Source: an uncultured Eubacteriales bacterium
GTDB lineage: Bacteria; Bacillota; Clostridia; Christensenellales; Aristaeellaceae
Direction: 5' to 3'
Assembly: GCA_902795275.1 (NCBI GenBank)
Contig: CADBKQ010000026.1
Location: 1 to 64,000, forward strand
DNA: 64,000 bases
Part shown: positions 16,244-24,665 of the stretch, piece by piece
Position numbering within the stretch: position 1 is the stretch's first letter
How the letters are laid out: every line of letters begins with the position of its first letter
The notes under the pieces: generated by a model
Databases searched by the model: none
What the model was told of the DNA's origin: nothing
Seen by the model: the letters and a program-made list of their open reading frames with translations, nothing else
Translations under genes and position numbers: made by a program

Positions 16244-17485
16244 ATGATCGCGCAATATCCCCCCATGGGCTGGAACAGCTGGGACTGCTACGGTGCGGCG
16301 ATCACGGAGGACACGGTAAAAGCCAACGCGGATTACATGGCGAAGCACTTAAAGGAATACGGCTGGGAGTACGTGGTGGTGGACATTCAGTGGTATCAGC
16401 CCACCGCCTCTACCCACGCTTACGAGCCCTTTTCCCACCTGGTGATGGACGGATACGGGCGGTTGCTGCCCGCGGAAAACCGCTTTCCCAGCGCGGCGGG
16501 CGGGCTGGGATTCAAGCCGTTAGCTGCTTACATCCATTCCTTGGGCCTCAAGTTCGGCATCCACATTATGCGGGGCCTGCCCCGGATGGCGGCGCATCAG
16601 CACCTGCCTATCTGGAACAGCGAAGCCCGCTGCGACCAGGCGGCGAACCCCAATTCCATCTGCGCCTGGAACCCGGACATGTACGGCACGAAAGCCGACC
16701 TGCCCGCCGCGAAAGCGTACTATGACAGCATCTTCCACCTGTATGCGGAATGGGGCGTGGACTACGTGAAGTGCGACGACATCGCCCGGGAGTACCCCCA
16801 CTGCAAAAAGGAGATCGAGATCATTTCCGAAGCCTGCCGGGGCTGCGGGCGGGACATCGTGCTGAGCCTTTCCCCCGGCCCCGCGCCGCTGGAGCAGGCG
16901 GAGCACTTGAAGCAATACGCCAACCTCTGGCGCATCACCGACGATTTCTGGGACGACTGGCGGCTGCTGAAAGCCATGTTTGAACGGGCGGAAAAGTGGT
17001 GCGTTCACGCGGGCCCCGGCCACTGGCCCGACGCGGACATGCTGCCCGTGGGCGCGCTGCGACAGTGCTACGGCAAGCCGGACTGGACGCATTTCACCCA
17101 AGCCGAGCAGCGCACCATGATGACCCTCTGGTGCATGATGCGCTCCCCCCTCATGATCGGCGGCGACCTGCCCAAGAACGATGCATTCACCCTGAACCTG
17201 CTCACCAACGGCCCGCTTTTAGCCATCGAAAAGGAAAGCTGGTGCGCCCATCCGGTGTGCGCCACAGAAACGTCCTGCTGCTGGCTCGCGCCGCGCAAGG
17301 ACGGCAAGGGCTGTTATGCCGCGGTGTTCAACCTTTCCGACGAAGAACAGACGGTTTCTTTCCCCGCCGCCTCTTTGGAAGGGACGTTCAAAACCGCTAC
17401 CGAGCTTTGGAGCGGCAAGCCCAGTGAAAGACTCTCCGCCCTTCTTCCGCCCCACGACGCGGCGGTGTGGCAAGTCACTTACTGA
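16244..17485 (+). CDS. GH27 alpha-galactosidase-family protein
   Basis: 413 residues. The N-terminus PPMGWNSWDCYG and the strand YVVVDIQWY are typical of GH27. The nucleophile region DYVKCDD lies near residue 180 and the acid/base aspartate is probably in RITDDFWDDW. A beta-sandwich C-terminal domain follows. The expected reaction is release of alpha-linked galactose (or a related alpha-glycoside) from oligosaccharides. No signal peptide is visible, so it likely acts on imported material. AGGAGG precedes the ATG, 14 bases after metH, but a functional link to metH is unlikely. Confidence 0.88.
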   Translation: MIAQYPPMGWNSWDCYGAAITEDTVKANADYMAKHLKEYGWEYVVVDIQWYQPTASTHAYEPFSHLVMDGYGRLLPAENRFPSAAGGLGFKPLAAYIHSLGLKFGIHIMRGLPRMAAHQHLPIWNSEARCDQAANPNSICAWNPDMYGTKADLPAAKAYYDSIFHLYAEWGVDYVKCDDIAREYPHCKKEIEIISEACRGCGRDIVLSLSPGPAPLEQAEHLKQYANLWRITDDFWDDWRLLKAMFERAEKWCVHAGPGHWPDADMLPVGALRQCYGKPDWTHFTQAEQRTMMTLWCMMRSPLMIGGDLPKNDAFTLNLLTNGPLLAIEKESWCAHPVCATETSCCWLAPRKDGKGCYAAVFNLSDEEQTVSFPAASLEGTFKTATELWSGKPSERLSALLPPHDAAVWQVTY

Positions 17486-17489
17486 TACT

Positions 17490-17520
17490 TTGTTTGCGCC
17501 CCTTTCGGGGCGTTTTCTTT
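17490..17520 (+). terminator. Intrinsic terminator after GH27
   Basis: CGCCCC-TTTC-GGGGCG followed by TTTTCTTTT, starting about 10 bases after the stop codon. Confidence 0.85.
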
Positions 17521-17530
17521 TGAAAATGGA

Positions 17531-17559
17531 TTGCATTTTCTGGTCAATAATGGTACAAT
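17531..17559 (+). promoter_or_regulatory. Candidate promoter for FGGY kinase/araD
   Basis: TTGCAT (17531-17536), a 17-base spacer and TACAAT (17554-17559), about 55 bases before the start codon and directly after the GH27 terminator. Confidence 0.65.
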
Positions 17560-17614
17560 TTTTGATGGCTGAAACTGTGTGAAAAACCATCTGTATAAAA
17601 GGAGAGGAACGCTT

Positions 17615-19183
17615 ATGGACTTCAAGAAAACCGCCCTGGGCCTGGAATTCGGCTCCACCCGCATTAAGGCCGTATTGATCGACGAACACAACAAGCCCAT
17701 CGCCTCCGGCAGTCACGAATGGGAAAACCAGCTGGTGAACGGCGTGTGGACGTACAGCTGGGACGCCATTCACGCCGGCCTGCAAGCCTGCTTTGCCGAC
17801 CTGAAAAAGGACGTAAAGGACAAGTTCGGCGTTACGCTGACGGAAGTGGGCGCAATGGGCATTTCCGGCATGATGCATGGCTACCTGCCCTTTGACAAGG
17901 ACGGCAACCCCCTCACCGAATTCCGCACCTGGCGCAACACCATCACCGGCCCCGCCGCGGCGGAGCTGACCGAGCTGTTCCACTTCAACATTCCCCAGCG
18001 CTGGAGCATCGCCCACCTGTACCAGGCCATCCTGAACGGCGAAGACCACCTGCCGAAGCTGGCCCAAATCACCACCCTGGCGGGCTATATCCACGAGAAG
18101 CTCACCGGGAAAAAAGTGCTGGGCATCGGCGAAGCCAGCGGCGTGTTCCCCATCGACCCGGAAAAGCCGGTGTACGACGCGGGCATGATGGAGAAATTCA
18201 ACAAGCGGATTGCTGAAAAGGGCATGAAGTTTACTTTGGAAGACCTGCTGCCTGATTTATTGATGGCGGGCGAGAACGCCGGAACCCTGACCGAGGAAGG
18301 CGCGCTGTTCCTGGATCCCACCGGGGAATTCAAGCCCGGCGTGCCCTTCGCCCCGCCGGAAGGCGACGCGGGCACCGGCATGACCGCCACCAATTCCGTG
18401 GCCGCCCGCACGGGCAACGTGTCCGCGGGCACCAGCGATTTTGCTATGATCGTGGTGGATCACGGCCTGGGCGTGCATCGGGAGATCGACATGGTGACCA
18501 CCCCCGCGGGCCTGCCCGTCGCCATGGTGCACTGCAACAACTGCACCAGCGACATCAACGCCTGGGTGAACCTGCTGGCGGAATTCGCGGGCCTCATCGG
18601 CGCGGAGGTCAACAAGGGCGACTTGTACACCAAGCTGTTCAACAAAGCCATGGAGGGCGACAAGGACTGCGGCGGACTGCTGAGCTTCAACTACTTCTCC
18701 GGCGAGGGCGTCACCGACCTGGACGAAGGCCGTCCCGTGTTCGCCCGGATGGAAAACGCCAAGATGACCCTGGCCAATTTCATGCGCTGCCATCTGCTCT
18801 CCGCGCTGGCGACCCTGAAAATCGGCATGGACATCCTGACCAAGGAAGAGAACGTGCCGATTGATAAGCTCTACGGCCACGGCGGCTACTTCAAGACCCC
18901 CGGCGTGGGCCAGGCCATGCTTTCCGCGGCGGTCGGCTCTCCCGTGTCCGTCATGGAAACCGCGGGCGAGGGCGGCCCCTACGGCATGGCGCTGCTTGCG
19001 GGCTATATGCTCTGGAAGAAAGCGGGCCAGCCCCTGGAAGACTACCTCAACAATGTGGTCTTTGCCGACGCCAAGTCCTCCACCATCATGGCCGACGAAG
19101 CCGACGTAAAGGGCTTCCAGGAATTCCTGACCCGCTACAAGAACGCCCTGCCCATGGAAAAAGCCGCGATTGACTGTCTGTGA
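17615..19183 (+). CDS. FGGY-family carbohydrate kinase (ribulokinase/xylulokinase-like)
   Basis: 522 residues from an ATG with GGAGAGG upstream. The N-terminal ASKHA fold shows [16 protein letters not shown], with the usual catalytic region later ([14 protein letters not shown] and [14 protein letters not shown]). The C-terminal signature is [14 protein letters not shown]. Its placement directly before an L-ribulose-5-phosphate 4-epimerase suggests phosphorylation of L-ribulose or a related ketose in arabinose/pentose catabolism; the exact sugar is an inference. A heptad-arm hairpin (H2) starts 8 bases after the stop codon and separates it from araD. Confidence 0.85.
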   Translation: MDFKKTALGLEFGSTRIKAVLIDEHNKPIASGSHEWENQLVNGVWTYSWDAIHAGLQACFADLKKDVKDKFGVTLTEVGAMGISGMMHGYLPFDKDGNPLTEFRTWRNTITGPAAAELTELFHFNIPQRWSIAHLYQAILNGEDHLPKLAQITTLAGYIHEKLTGKKVLGIGEASGVFPIDPEKPVYDAGMMEKFNKRIAEKGMKFTLEDLLPDLLMAGENAGTLTEEGALFLDPTGEFKPGVPFAPPEGDAGTGMTATNSVAARTGNVSAGTSDFAMIVVDHGLGVHREIDMVTTPAGLPVAMVHCNNCTSDINAWVNLLAEFAGLIGAEVNKGDLYTKLFNKAMEGDKDCGGLLSFNYFSGEGVTDLDEGRPVFARMENAKMTLANFMRCHLLSALATLKIGMDILTKEENVPIDKLYGHGGYFKTPGVGQAMLSAAVGSPVSVMETAGEGGPYGMALLAGYMLWKKAGQPLEDYLNNVVFADAKSSTIMADEADVKGFQEFLTRYKNALPMEKAAIDCL

Positions 19184-19190
19184 TAAACCG

Positions 19191-19288
19191 AGTTCTAAGT
19201 TCAAAGTTCTAAGTTCTAAGATTTTTTGTTCAGCTACCCTGCGCTTCTTCATGACCTGCTTAGAACTTGGAACTAAGAACTTAGAACT
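19191..19288. repeat. Heptad-arm hairpin element H2 (AGTTCTA class)
   Basis: Left arm 19191-19220 (AGTTCTA, AGTTCAA, AGTTCTA, AGTTCTA, AG) and inverted right arm 19258-19288, with a 37-base loop. It starts 8 bases after the FGGY kinase stop and ends 26 bases before the araD start, leaving only room for the ribosome-binding site. Confidence 0.9.
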
Positions 19289-19313
19289 AAAGCCAAATAA
19301 TGAGGTGAAAAAC

Positions 19314-20009
19314 ATGCTTGAACAACTGAAAGAACAAGTCTGGAAAGCGAACCTGCTTTTGCCGAAGCATAACCTGGTCACCTTCACCTGGGGCAATGTC
19401 AGCGGCATTGACCGGGAGAAGGGGCTGTTCGTCATCAAGCCCTCCGGGGTAGAATACGACGGTATGACCGTGGAGGATATGGTGGTCGTTGACCTGGACG
19501 GCAAAGTGGTGGAGGGCAAATGGAAGCCCAGCAGCGACACGCCCACGCACCTGGAGCTGTACAAGGCTTTCCCGGAATGCGGCGGCATCGTGCACACCCA
19601 TTCCCGCTGGGCCACGTCCTTCGCCCAGGCCGGCAAGGACATCCCCGCCATGGGCACCACCCAGGGCGACTACTTCTACGGCGCCATTCCCTGCACCCGG
19701 CCCATGACCGACGCGGAAATCAAGGGCGAATATGAGAAGGAAACCGGCCTGGTCATTATCGAAACCTTCCGTTCCCGGGGCATCGACCCCGCCCAGGTGC
19801 CCGGCGTGACCGTGTTCTCCCACGGCCCCTTCGCCTGGGGCAAGGACGCCATGGAAGCCGTGCACAACGCCGTGGTCATGGAGGAATGCGCCTTCATGGA
19901 CTTCCACGCCATGATGCTCACCCCCGACCTGCCCGCCATGCAGCAGACGCTGCTGGACAAGCACTACCTGCGCAAGCACGGCAAGAACGCCTATTACGGG
20001 CAAAACTGA
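19314..20009 (+). CDS. araD: L-ribulose-5-phosphate 4-epimerase
   Basis: 231 residues, normal length for the class II aldolase/epimerase family. Conserved elements include [12 protein letters not shown] (phosphate-binding region), [19 protein letters not shown], zinc-binding HTHSRWAT and the later FSHGPFAWG. It interconverts L-ribulose 5-phosphate and D-xylulose 5-phosphate. The start at 19314 is supported by GAGGTG 7 bases upstream; the longer open frame runs into the H2 hairpin and is not real. It is bracketed by hairpins H2 and H3. Confidence 0.93.
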   Translation: MLEQLKEQVWKANLLLPKHNLVTFTWGNVSGIDREKGLFVIKPSGVEYDGMTVEDMVVVDLDGKVVEGKWKPSSDTPTHLELYKAFPECGGIVHTHSRWATSFAQAGKDIPAMGTTQGDYFYGAIPCTRPMTDAEIKGEYEKETGLVIIETFRSRGIDPAQVPGVTVFSHGPFAWGKDAMEAVHNAVVMEECAFMDFHAMMLTPDLPAMQQTLLDKHYLRKHGKNAYYGQN

Positions 20010-20010
20010 A

Positions 20011-20130
20011 AGAGTGTGAAGAGTGGAGTGTGGAGTGTGAAATAACAATTGCTTCTTGTTCGCTGGATTGGCGTAAACATGATGAAAACCAATCTACAAC
20101 TCGACACTCCACTCTTCACACTCCACACTT
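20011..20130. repeat. Heptad-arm hairpin element H3 (GAGTGTG class)
   Basis: Left arm 20011-20040 is built of GAGTGTG-type 7-mers; the inverted right arm is 20102-20130, with a loop of about 61 bases. It begins one base after the araD stop codon and ends 28 bases before the DUF4250 start. Confidence 0.85.
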
Positions 20131-20157
20131 TCCATCATCAATTGGGAGGGAAAAGCA

Positions 20158-20331
20158 TTGCTCCCCAAAGACCCCATCATGCTCCTGAGCATGGTCAACA
20201 TGAAGCTGCGGGACCGGTATCCCAGCCTGGACGCCCTGTGCGACGACCTGGACGTGAGCAAAACGGACATCGAGGAAACGCTCGCCAAGGCCGGGTATCA
20301 CTATGACGCCGGGCAGAATGCGTTCATCTGA
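20158..20331 (+). CDS. DUF4250 family small protein
   Basis: 57 residues from a TTG start with GGGAGGG 7 bases upstream. The sequence begins MLPKDPIMLLSMVNMKLRD and continues with SLDALCDDLDV, matching the DUF4250 family of short clostridial proteins. The C-terminal part reads like a small helical domain. Function is unknown. It lies after araD and 20 bases ahead of the hydrogenase gene. It is easily missed because of its size and TTG start. Confidence 0.85.
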   Translation: MLPKDPIMLLSMVNMKLRDRYPSLDALCDDLDVSKTDIEETLAKAGYHYDAGQNAFI

Positions 20332-20351
20332 AACAATACAGAAAGGAAACG

Positions 20352-21878
20352 ATGCTTATGGGTATGCGCGGCATTCATACATCCATCAATGACATTCGCC
20401 GGAAGGTCTTTTCCGAAGTGGCGCGGTTATCCTATCACTATGACGGCGACCTTTCCGACATGGAGAACATCCCATACCGCATCATTCCCGGCGAAGTTTC
20501 CACCTACCGGGAGAGCGTGTTTCTGGAGCGCGCCATCGTGAAGGAGCGCATGCGCCTGGCCATGGGCCTGCCGCTGCGGGACGTGTCCGAACATGCCCCC
20601 GTTTCCCAAGGCGCGGAGGAGTGCGTGCTGCCCGAAAAATACTACCAGCCGCCGCTGATCAACATTATTAAATTCGCCTGCCACAAATGCCCGGACAACG
20701 TGGTGGCGATCACCGACCAGTGCCAGGGCTGCCTGGCTCAGCCCTGCCGCCAGGTGTGCCCCCGGAACGCCATTTTCTTTGAGCGCGGCCAGTGCCACAT
20801 CGACCAGAGCAAGTGCATCAAGTGCGGCAAGTGCATGGGCGTGTGCCAGTACGGCGCGATCCTGCGCATGGAGCGCCCCTGCGCCGTGGCCTGCGGCATG
20901 AAGGCCATCAAGAGCGATGAATACGGCCGGGCGGAAATCGACCAGGAAAAATGCGTCAGCTGCGGCATGTGCCTGGCCAACTGCCCCTTCGGCGCGATTG
21001 CCGACAAGGCCCAGATTTTCCAGTGCATCCAGGCCATCCGCAGCGACACGCCGGTGTACGCCGCCATCGCCCCCGCCATCGCCGGACAGTTCGGCAAGGA
21101 GCTGCCGCCGGAGAAAATGCGCGCCGCGTTCCTGGCCCTGGGCTTTACGGACATGGTGGAGGTAGCCATCGGGGCCGACCTGTGCACCATGCAGGAAGCG
21201 AGGGACTTCCTCAAGGAAGTGCCGGAGAAGCTGCCCTTCATGGGTACGTCCTGCTGCCCCGCCTGGTCGGTGATGGCGAAGCGGGAATTCCCCCAGCGCG
21301 CAGACTGCATCTCCATGGCGCTGACCCCCATGGTACTGACCGGGCGGCTCCTCAAGAAACAGCATCCCGGCTGCAAGGTGGCCTTCATCGGCCCCTGCGC
21401 CGCCAAGAAGCTGGAAGCCAGCCGCCGGTCCATCCGCAGCGACATTGACTTCGTGCTCACCTTCGAGGAAGTGATGGGCATGTTCGAGGGCAAAGGCGTG
21501 GACTTTGCCAGTCTGGAAGAAATGCATGTGCCCCATACCGCCAGCGCCGACGGGCGCGGGTTCTCGGTCAGCGGCGGGGTCGCCATTGCGGTGGTGAACT
21601 GCATCAAAGAAATGGCCCCCGACCGGGAGATCCTGGTGGAGCACGCCGAAGGGCTGAACGAGTGCCGCAAGATGCTGATGCGCGCCAAGGCGGGCAAGCT
21701 GAACGGGTATCTCTTGGAGGGCATGGCCTGTCCCGGCGGCTGCGTCGGCGGCGCGGGTACGGTGCAGCTGATTCCCAAATCGGTGCAGGAAGTGGAAAAA
21801 GTAAAGAAAATGTCCGATAAAGCCCACGCCTACGAAAGCCATTACACCACCCTCCTGCCGGAACTGGAAACGGAATAA
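20352..21878 (+). CDS. Monomeric [FeFe]-hydrogenase with ferredoxin-like domains
   Basis: 508 residues. Cysteine clusters for 4Fe-4S centres lie near 124-136, 155-165 and 201-211. The H-cluster motifs follow: TSCCPAW (299-305), PCAAKK (348-353) and MACPGGCVGG (458-467). This fits the group B-type monomeric [FeFe]-hydrogenases of anaerobes. The second motif has GPC where well-studied enzymes have MPC. The expected reaction is reversible H2 formation from reduced ferredoxin, though H2 sensing cannot be excluded. No signal peptide. The tmcAL gene begins right after its stop codon. Confidence 0.9.
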   Translation: MLMGMRGIHTSINDIRRKVFSEVARLSYHYDGDLSDMENIPYRIIPGEVSTYRESVFLERAIVKERMRLAMGLPLRDVSEHAPVSQGAEECVLPEKYYQPPLINIIKFACHKCPDNVVAITDQCQGCLAQPCRQVCPRNAIFFERGQCHIDQSKCIKCGKCMGVCQYGAILRMERPCAVACGMKAIKSDEYGRAEIDQEKCVSCGMCLANCPFGAIADKAQIFQCIQAIRSDTPVYAAIAPAIAGQFGKELPPEKMRAAFLALGFTDMVEVAIGADLCTMQEARDFLKEVPEKLPFMGTSCCPAWSVMAKREFPQRADCISMALTPMVLTGRLLKKQHPGCKVAFIGPCAAKKLEASRRSIRSDIDFVLTFEEVMGMFEGKGVDFASLEEMHVPHTASADGRGFSVSGGVAIAVVNCIKEMAPDREILVEHAEGLNECRKMLMRAKAGKLNGYLLEGMACPGGCVGGAGTVQLIPKSVQEVEKVKKMSDKAHAYESHYTTLLPELETE

Positions 21879-21879
21879 G

Positions 21880-23055
21880 ATGAACATTTGCGGCGTAATC
21901 GCGGAATACGACCCCTTCCACAAGGGGCATGAACGGCACCTGCGTTCAGCGCGGGAAAAGACGGGCGCGGATTTCATCGTCTGCGTGATGAGCGGCAGCT
22001 TCACCCAGCGAGGCATGCCCGCGCTGCTGCCCCCGCACGCCCGGGCGGACATGGCGCTGCGCTGCGGCGCGGACGTAGCGCTGCAATTGCCCTACGCCTT
22101 TTCCGTGCGGGAGGCGGAGTATTTCGCCCTGGGCGGGGCCGCCATTTTGAACGCGCTGGGCTGCGTGACGCATCTGTCATTCGGCAGCGAAACGGACGAT
22201 TTGACGTTGCTGCAAACCGCCGCCAGATTATTGGAAACACCGGATGAAGCCATGGAAAGCGCCATCCAGGCGGGATTAGCCAAGGGCCTTTCCTTTGCCG
22301 CCGCTCAGGGGCAAGCGGTGGCGAAACGGCTGAAAGTCCCCGTTGATACGCTCGACGCGCCGAACACCGCCTTAGCCCTGTCCTATCTGCGTGCGCTGAT
22401 CCGGCTGGACAGCAGGATCATTCCCGTTCCCGTCCTGCGGGAAACGGACTACCACGCGGGTGAGCTGGACGCCCTGCCCTCCGCTTCCGCCGTGCGGAGC
22501 GCCATCCTGCGGGGCGATTGGGCGGGAGTAAGAAAGGCAATTCCTGAAAACGCCCTGCCTGTATTGGAAGAAGCAATCCGAAACGGGCTCTGTCCGCCTG
22601 ACAGCCTGGACATTCTCCTGCGCCACAAGCTGCTTATCTCCACGCCGGAGGAAATCGCCCGGTGGCCGGGCATCAGCGAAGGGCTGGAAATGCGCATCCT
22701 GAAAGCGGCGGAAAGCGCCGTCAGCCGGGAAGCGCTGGTCGACGCGGTCAAGACCCGGCGCTACACCCGGGGCCGCATCAGCCGCGCTTTGTGTCATGGG
22801 GTCATGGGCGTCACCAAGGCTGATCTGCCGCCGCTGCCCGCCTCCGCCCGTATCCTGGGCTTCCGGGAAAGCGCCCGCCCCCTGCTTCGGCAGATGCAAA
22901 AGCACACGCAAAAAAACGGCTTCACCCTCTACGCTCGCCCCGCGAAGGAAGAAACCGCCATTCTGGATTGCCGCGCCGACGACCTGTGGCGCGTCGCCGC
23001 GGGCCTGCCCCGGGGGGAGACCTACAGGCTACAGCCAGTCATCATAGAAGAATAA
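21880..23055 (+). CDS. tmcAL: tRNA(Met) cytidine acetate ligase TmcAL
   Basis: 391 residues, the expected length. The N-terminus MNICGVIAEYDPFHKGHERHL is the nucleotidyltransferase-like HxGH site of the former UPF0348/YlbM family, followed by VMSGSFTQRGMPAL. TmcAL acetylates C34 of elongator tRNA-Met using acetate and ATP. It starts one base after the hydrogenase stop codon, which suggests co-transcription without an obvious functional link. It ends at a long hairpin shared with the convergent XRE gene. Confidence 0.93.
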   Translation: MNICGVIAEYDPFHKGHERHLRSAREKTGADFIVCVMSGSFTQRGMPALLPPHARADMALRCGADVALQLPYAFSVREAEYFALGGAAILNALGCVTHLSFGSETDDLTLLQTAARLLETPDEAMESAIQAGLAKGLSFAAAQGQAVAKRLKVPVDTLDAPNTALALSYLRALIRLDSRIIPVPVLRETDYHAGELDALPSASAVRSAILRGDWAGVRKAIPENALPVLEEAIRNGLCPPDSLDILLRHKLLISTPEEIARWPGISEGLEMRILKAAESAVSREALVDAVKTRRYTRGRISRALCHGVMGVTKADLPPLPASARILGFRESARPLLRQMQKHTQKNGFTLYARPAKEETAILDCRADDLWRVAAGLPRGETYRLQPVIIEE

Positions 23056-23061
23056 AGTGTC

Positions 23062-23105
23062 AAATACCCCCTTCGTACCAGTTTATGGATACGGAGGGGG
23101 TATTT
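23062..23105. terminator. Bidirectional terminator between tmcAL and XRE gene
   Basis: A 16-bp stem (AAATACCCCCTTCGTA with TACGGAGGGGGTATTT, one G-T pair) around a 12-base loop. The arms are A-rich and T-rich outside, so it can work both ways. It touches the stop codon of the XRE gene. Confidence 0.85.
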
Positions 23106-23436
23106 ATAGGTAAGCATCGAGGGATTGCTTCGTTGTTTTTACAATATCGGCGATCACTTTGGCCTGCGATGCTGTACAGCTTTCCAGGACTTCCGCAATT
23201 TCTTTCATGGACGAATTGAGCGTATAGGGCGATTCACCATAAACCAGTGAATCCAGCTGAACCTCCAGCGCTTCCGCAATCGCTATAAAGACGGGCAAGC
23301 TCAATTTCGTGTTGGCGTTTTCAATATGGCTCATATGGGTGATGGAAATATCCACTTTCTCCGCGAGGGTTTCCTGAGACATGCCTTTTGCCTTCCTGAT
23401 TTTTCGTATACGTTGCCCAATTTCATAATAATCCAC
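23104..23436 (-). CDS. XRE-family transcriptional regulator
   Basis: 110 residues. Residues 6-60 form a Cro/CI-type helix-turn-helix (IGQRIRKIRKAKGMSQETLA, then HMSHIENANTKLSLPV). The remaining C-terminal helices probably mediate dimerisation. It is divergent from the membrane/coiled-coil gene at 23561. Three copies of GCCTATA lie in the region between them (23446, 23474 inverted, 23521), one inside the spacer of the neighbour's apparent promoter, so repression of that gene is a reasonable inference. Confidence 0.88.
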   Translation of the reverse strand: MDYYEIGQRIRKIRKAKGMSQETLAEKVDISITHMSHIENANTKLSLPVFIAIAEALEVQLDSLVYGESPYTLNSSMKEIAEVLESCTASQAKVIADIVKTTKQSLDAYL

Positions 23437-23445
23437 TCTATCACC

Positions 23446-23527
23446 GCCTATAAAGAAAAATACACTTGAATTGTATAGGCGATTATGGTAGAATAAGATA
23501 AACTATAAGTACAATTATTTGCCTATA
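23446..23527. promoter_or_regulatory. GCCTATA operator sites in XRE divergon
   Basis: GCCTATA at 23446-23452, its inverse TATAGGC at 23474-23480 and GCCTATA at 23521-23527. The middle site falls between the -35 TTGAAT (23466-23471) and -10 TAGAAT (23489-23494, 17-base spacer) of the rightward promoter. The pattern suggests repressor binding, presumably by the XRE protein. Confidence 0.55.
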
Positions 23528-23560
23528 TAGTTAAATTATAAATTCGGGAGGCAGACCAAA

Positions 23561-24601
23561 ATGGAGAAAGGTGAATTACTGGAATACCTTGCCGCTGTAT
23601 GCGACGCAGAGAATGCCATTTATGCTTGCGATGAGGCGATAACTGCACTGCAACAACAAGAGCAAGGATTTATCAGATTATCTCGTCCCTATCCTCCGAA
23701 GGAAATAAAAGAAGAATATCACTCATATAAATACGAACAAGAATCAAAATCAGACAAGATGTTTCTCCATGTTTTTCGTGTCTTGTTTTTTATTTCGTTC
23801 TTTTTCATTTTTAGCTTGATTCCAGGCTGGCTTCTTGTTATGGATCTTGTTTTTTCTTTTCTGTTGACAGCAACAGTTGGTACATTTTTAGGTGGCTATT
23901 TACAACAAGTTTTACTAATAAACAAAAGAGTTGATAAAACAAATAATCAAATTAAAATATCCACAGAAGAAAGAAACCGTCGAGCACAAGAAGACTATTT
24001 TAAAGAAATGGAAAAATATAATAAAGCATGTATCATAGAAGAAAAAGTATATGCAGAATTAAATAAGGAAATATTTGAGAAACAGAAGTTAAGAGACTCT
24101 CTGAAAGATCAACTTTATCAATTATATGCAATGGACATCATATACCCAACTTTTCGTAATATGGTTGCTGTAAATCAAATTCGTGAATATATAGCTATGG
24201 GTGTTTGTGATGCACTGGAAGGGCCAGACGGAGCATACGCTCAATACTTACAGGATGTACGGACAAATAAAATATGTGATTCAATTACTGATTTGAGGGA
24301 TAATCTCATGTCTGCTTTAGGTACATTTGCAATGACACAGGCAACACTTGTCAATGAATTAAGGCAAACGAACAGCAATATTCAGGAGATAAATCAATCC
24401 TTGAATCACGGATTATCAGAAATGCAAAGGAGCTTGCAAGCCGCCCAGAACGCGACAGCAGGGCAGTTTGAAGCTTATATGCAGCAAGCAAACAGCAGTC
24501 TGGAAAAAATAGAACAATCCACATCCACAGCCGCTTACAACCAATACATTGCTTTACGGCAATCCAATGTGCGGAAATATCTATTGAAAGAGCTGCAATA
24601 A
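23561..24601 (+). CDS. Membrane-anchored coiled-coil protein, function unknown
   Basis: 346 residues. The N-terminal 65 residues are polar, then two closely spaced membrane segments (about 70-115: FLHVFRVLFFISFFFIFSLI and LVMDLVFSFLLTATVGTFLG). A long helical, probably coiled-coil, region follows, ending in Q/N/S-rich repeats (LRQTNSNIQEINQSLNHGL). GGGAGG precedes the ATG. The gene is strikingly AT-rich compared with its neighbours and paired with a divergent XRE regulator, which suggests horizontal transfer. I do not recognise the family and assign no function. Confidence 0.7.
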   Translation: MEKGELLEYLAAVCDAENAIYACDEAITALQQQEQGFIRLSRPYPPKEIKEEYHSYKYEQESKSDKMFLHVFRVLFFISFFFIFSLIPGWLLVMDLVFSFLLTATVGTFLGGYLQQVLLINKRVDKTNNQIKISTEERNRRAQEDYFKEMEKYNKACIIEEKVYAELNKEIFEKQKLRDSLKDQLYQLYAMDIIYPTFRNMVAVNQIREYIAMGVCDALEGPDGAYAQYLQDVRTNKICDSITDLRDNLMSALGTFAMTQATLVNELRQTNSNIQEINQSLNHGLSEMQRSLQAAQNATAGQFEAYMQQANSSLEKIEQSTSTAAYNQYIALRQSNVRKYLLKELQ

Positions 24602-24618
24602 CTTATCTGCATAAAACA

Positions 24619-24645
24619 CGCCGCACGCTTCAACAGTGTGCGGCG
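24619..24645 (+). terminator. Intrinsic terminator after membrane coiled-coil gene
   Basis: CGCCGCACGC pairs with GTGTGCGGCG (one G-T pair) around a 7-base loop, followed by GTATTGTTTGTATTT. It lies 18 bases after the stop codon and faces the convergent esterase gene. Confidence 0.7.
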
Positions 24646-24665
24646 GTATTGTTTGTATTTGGGGA

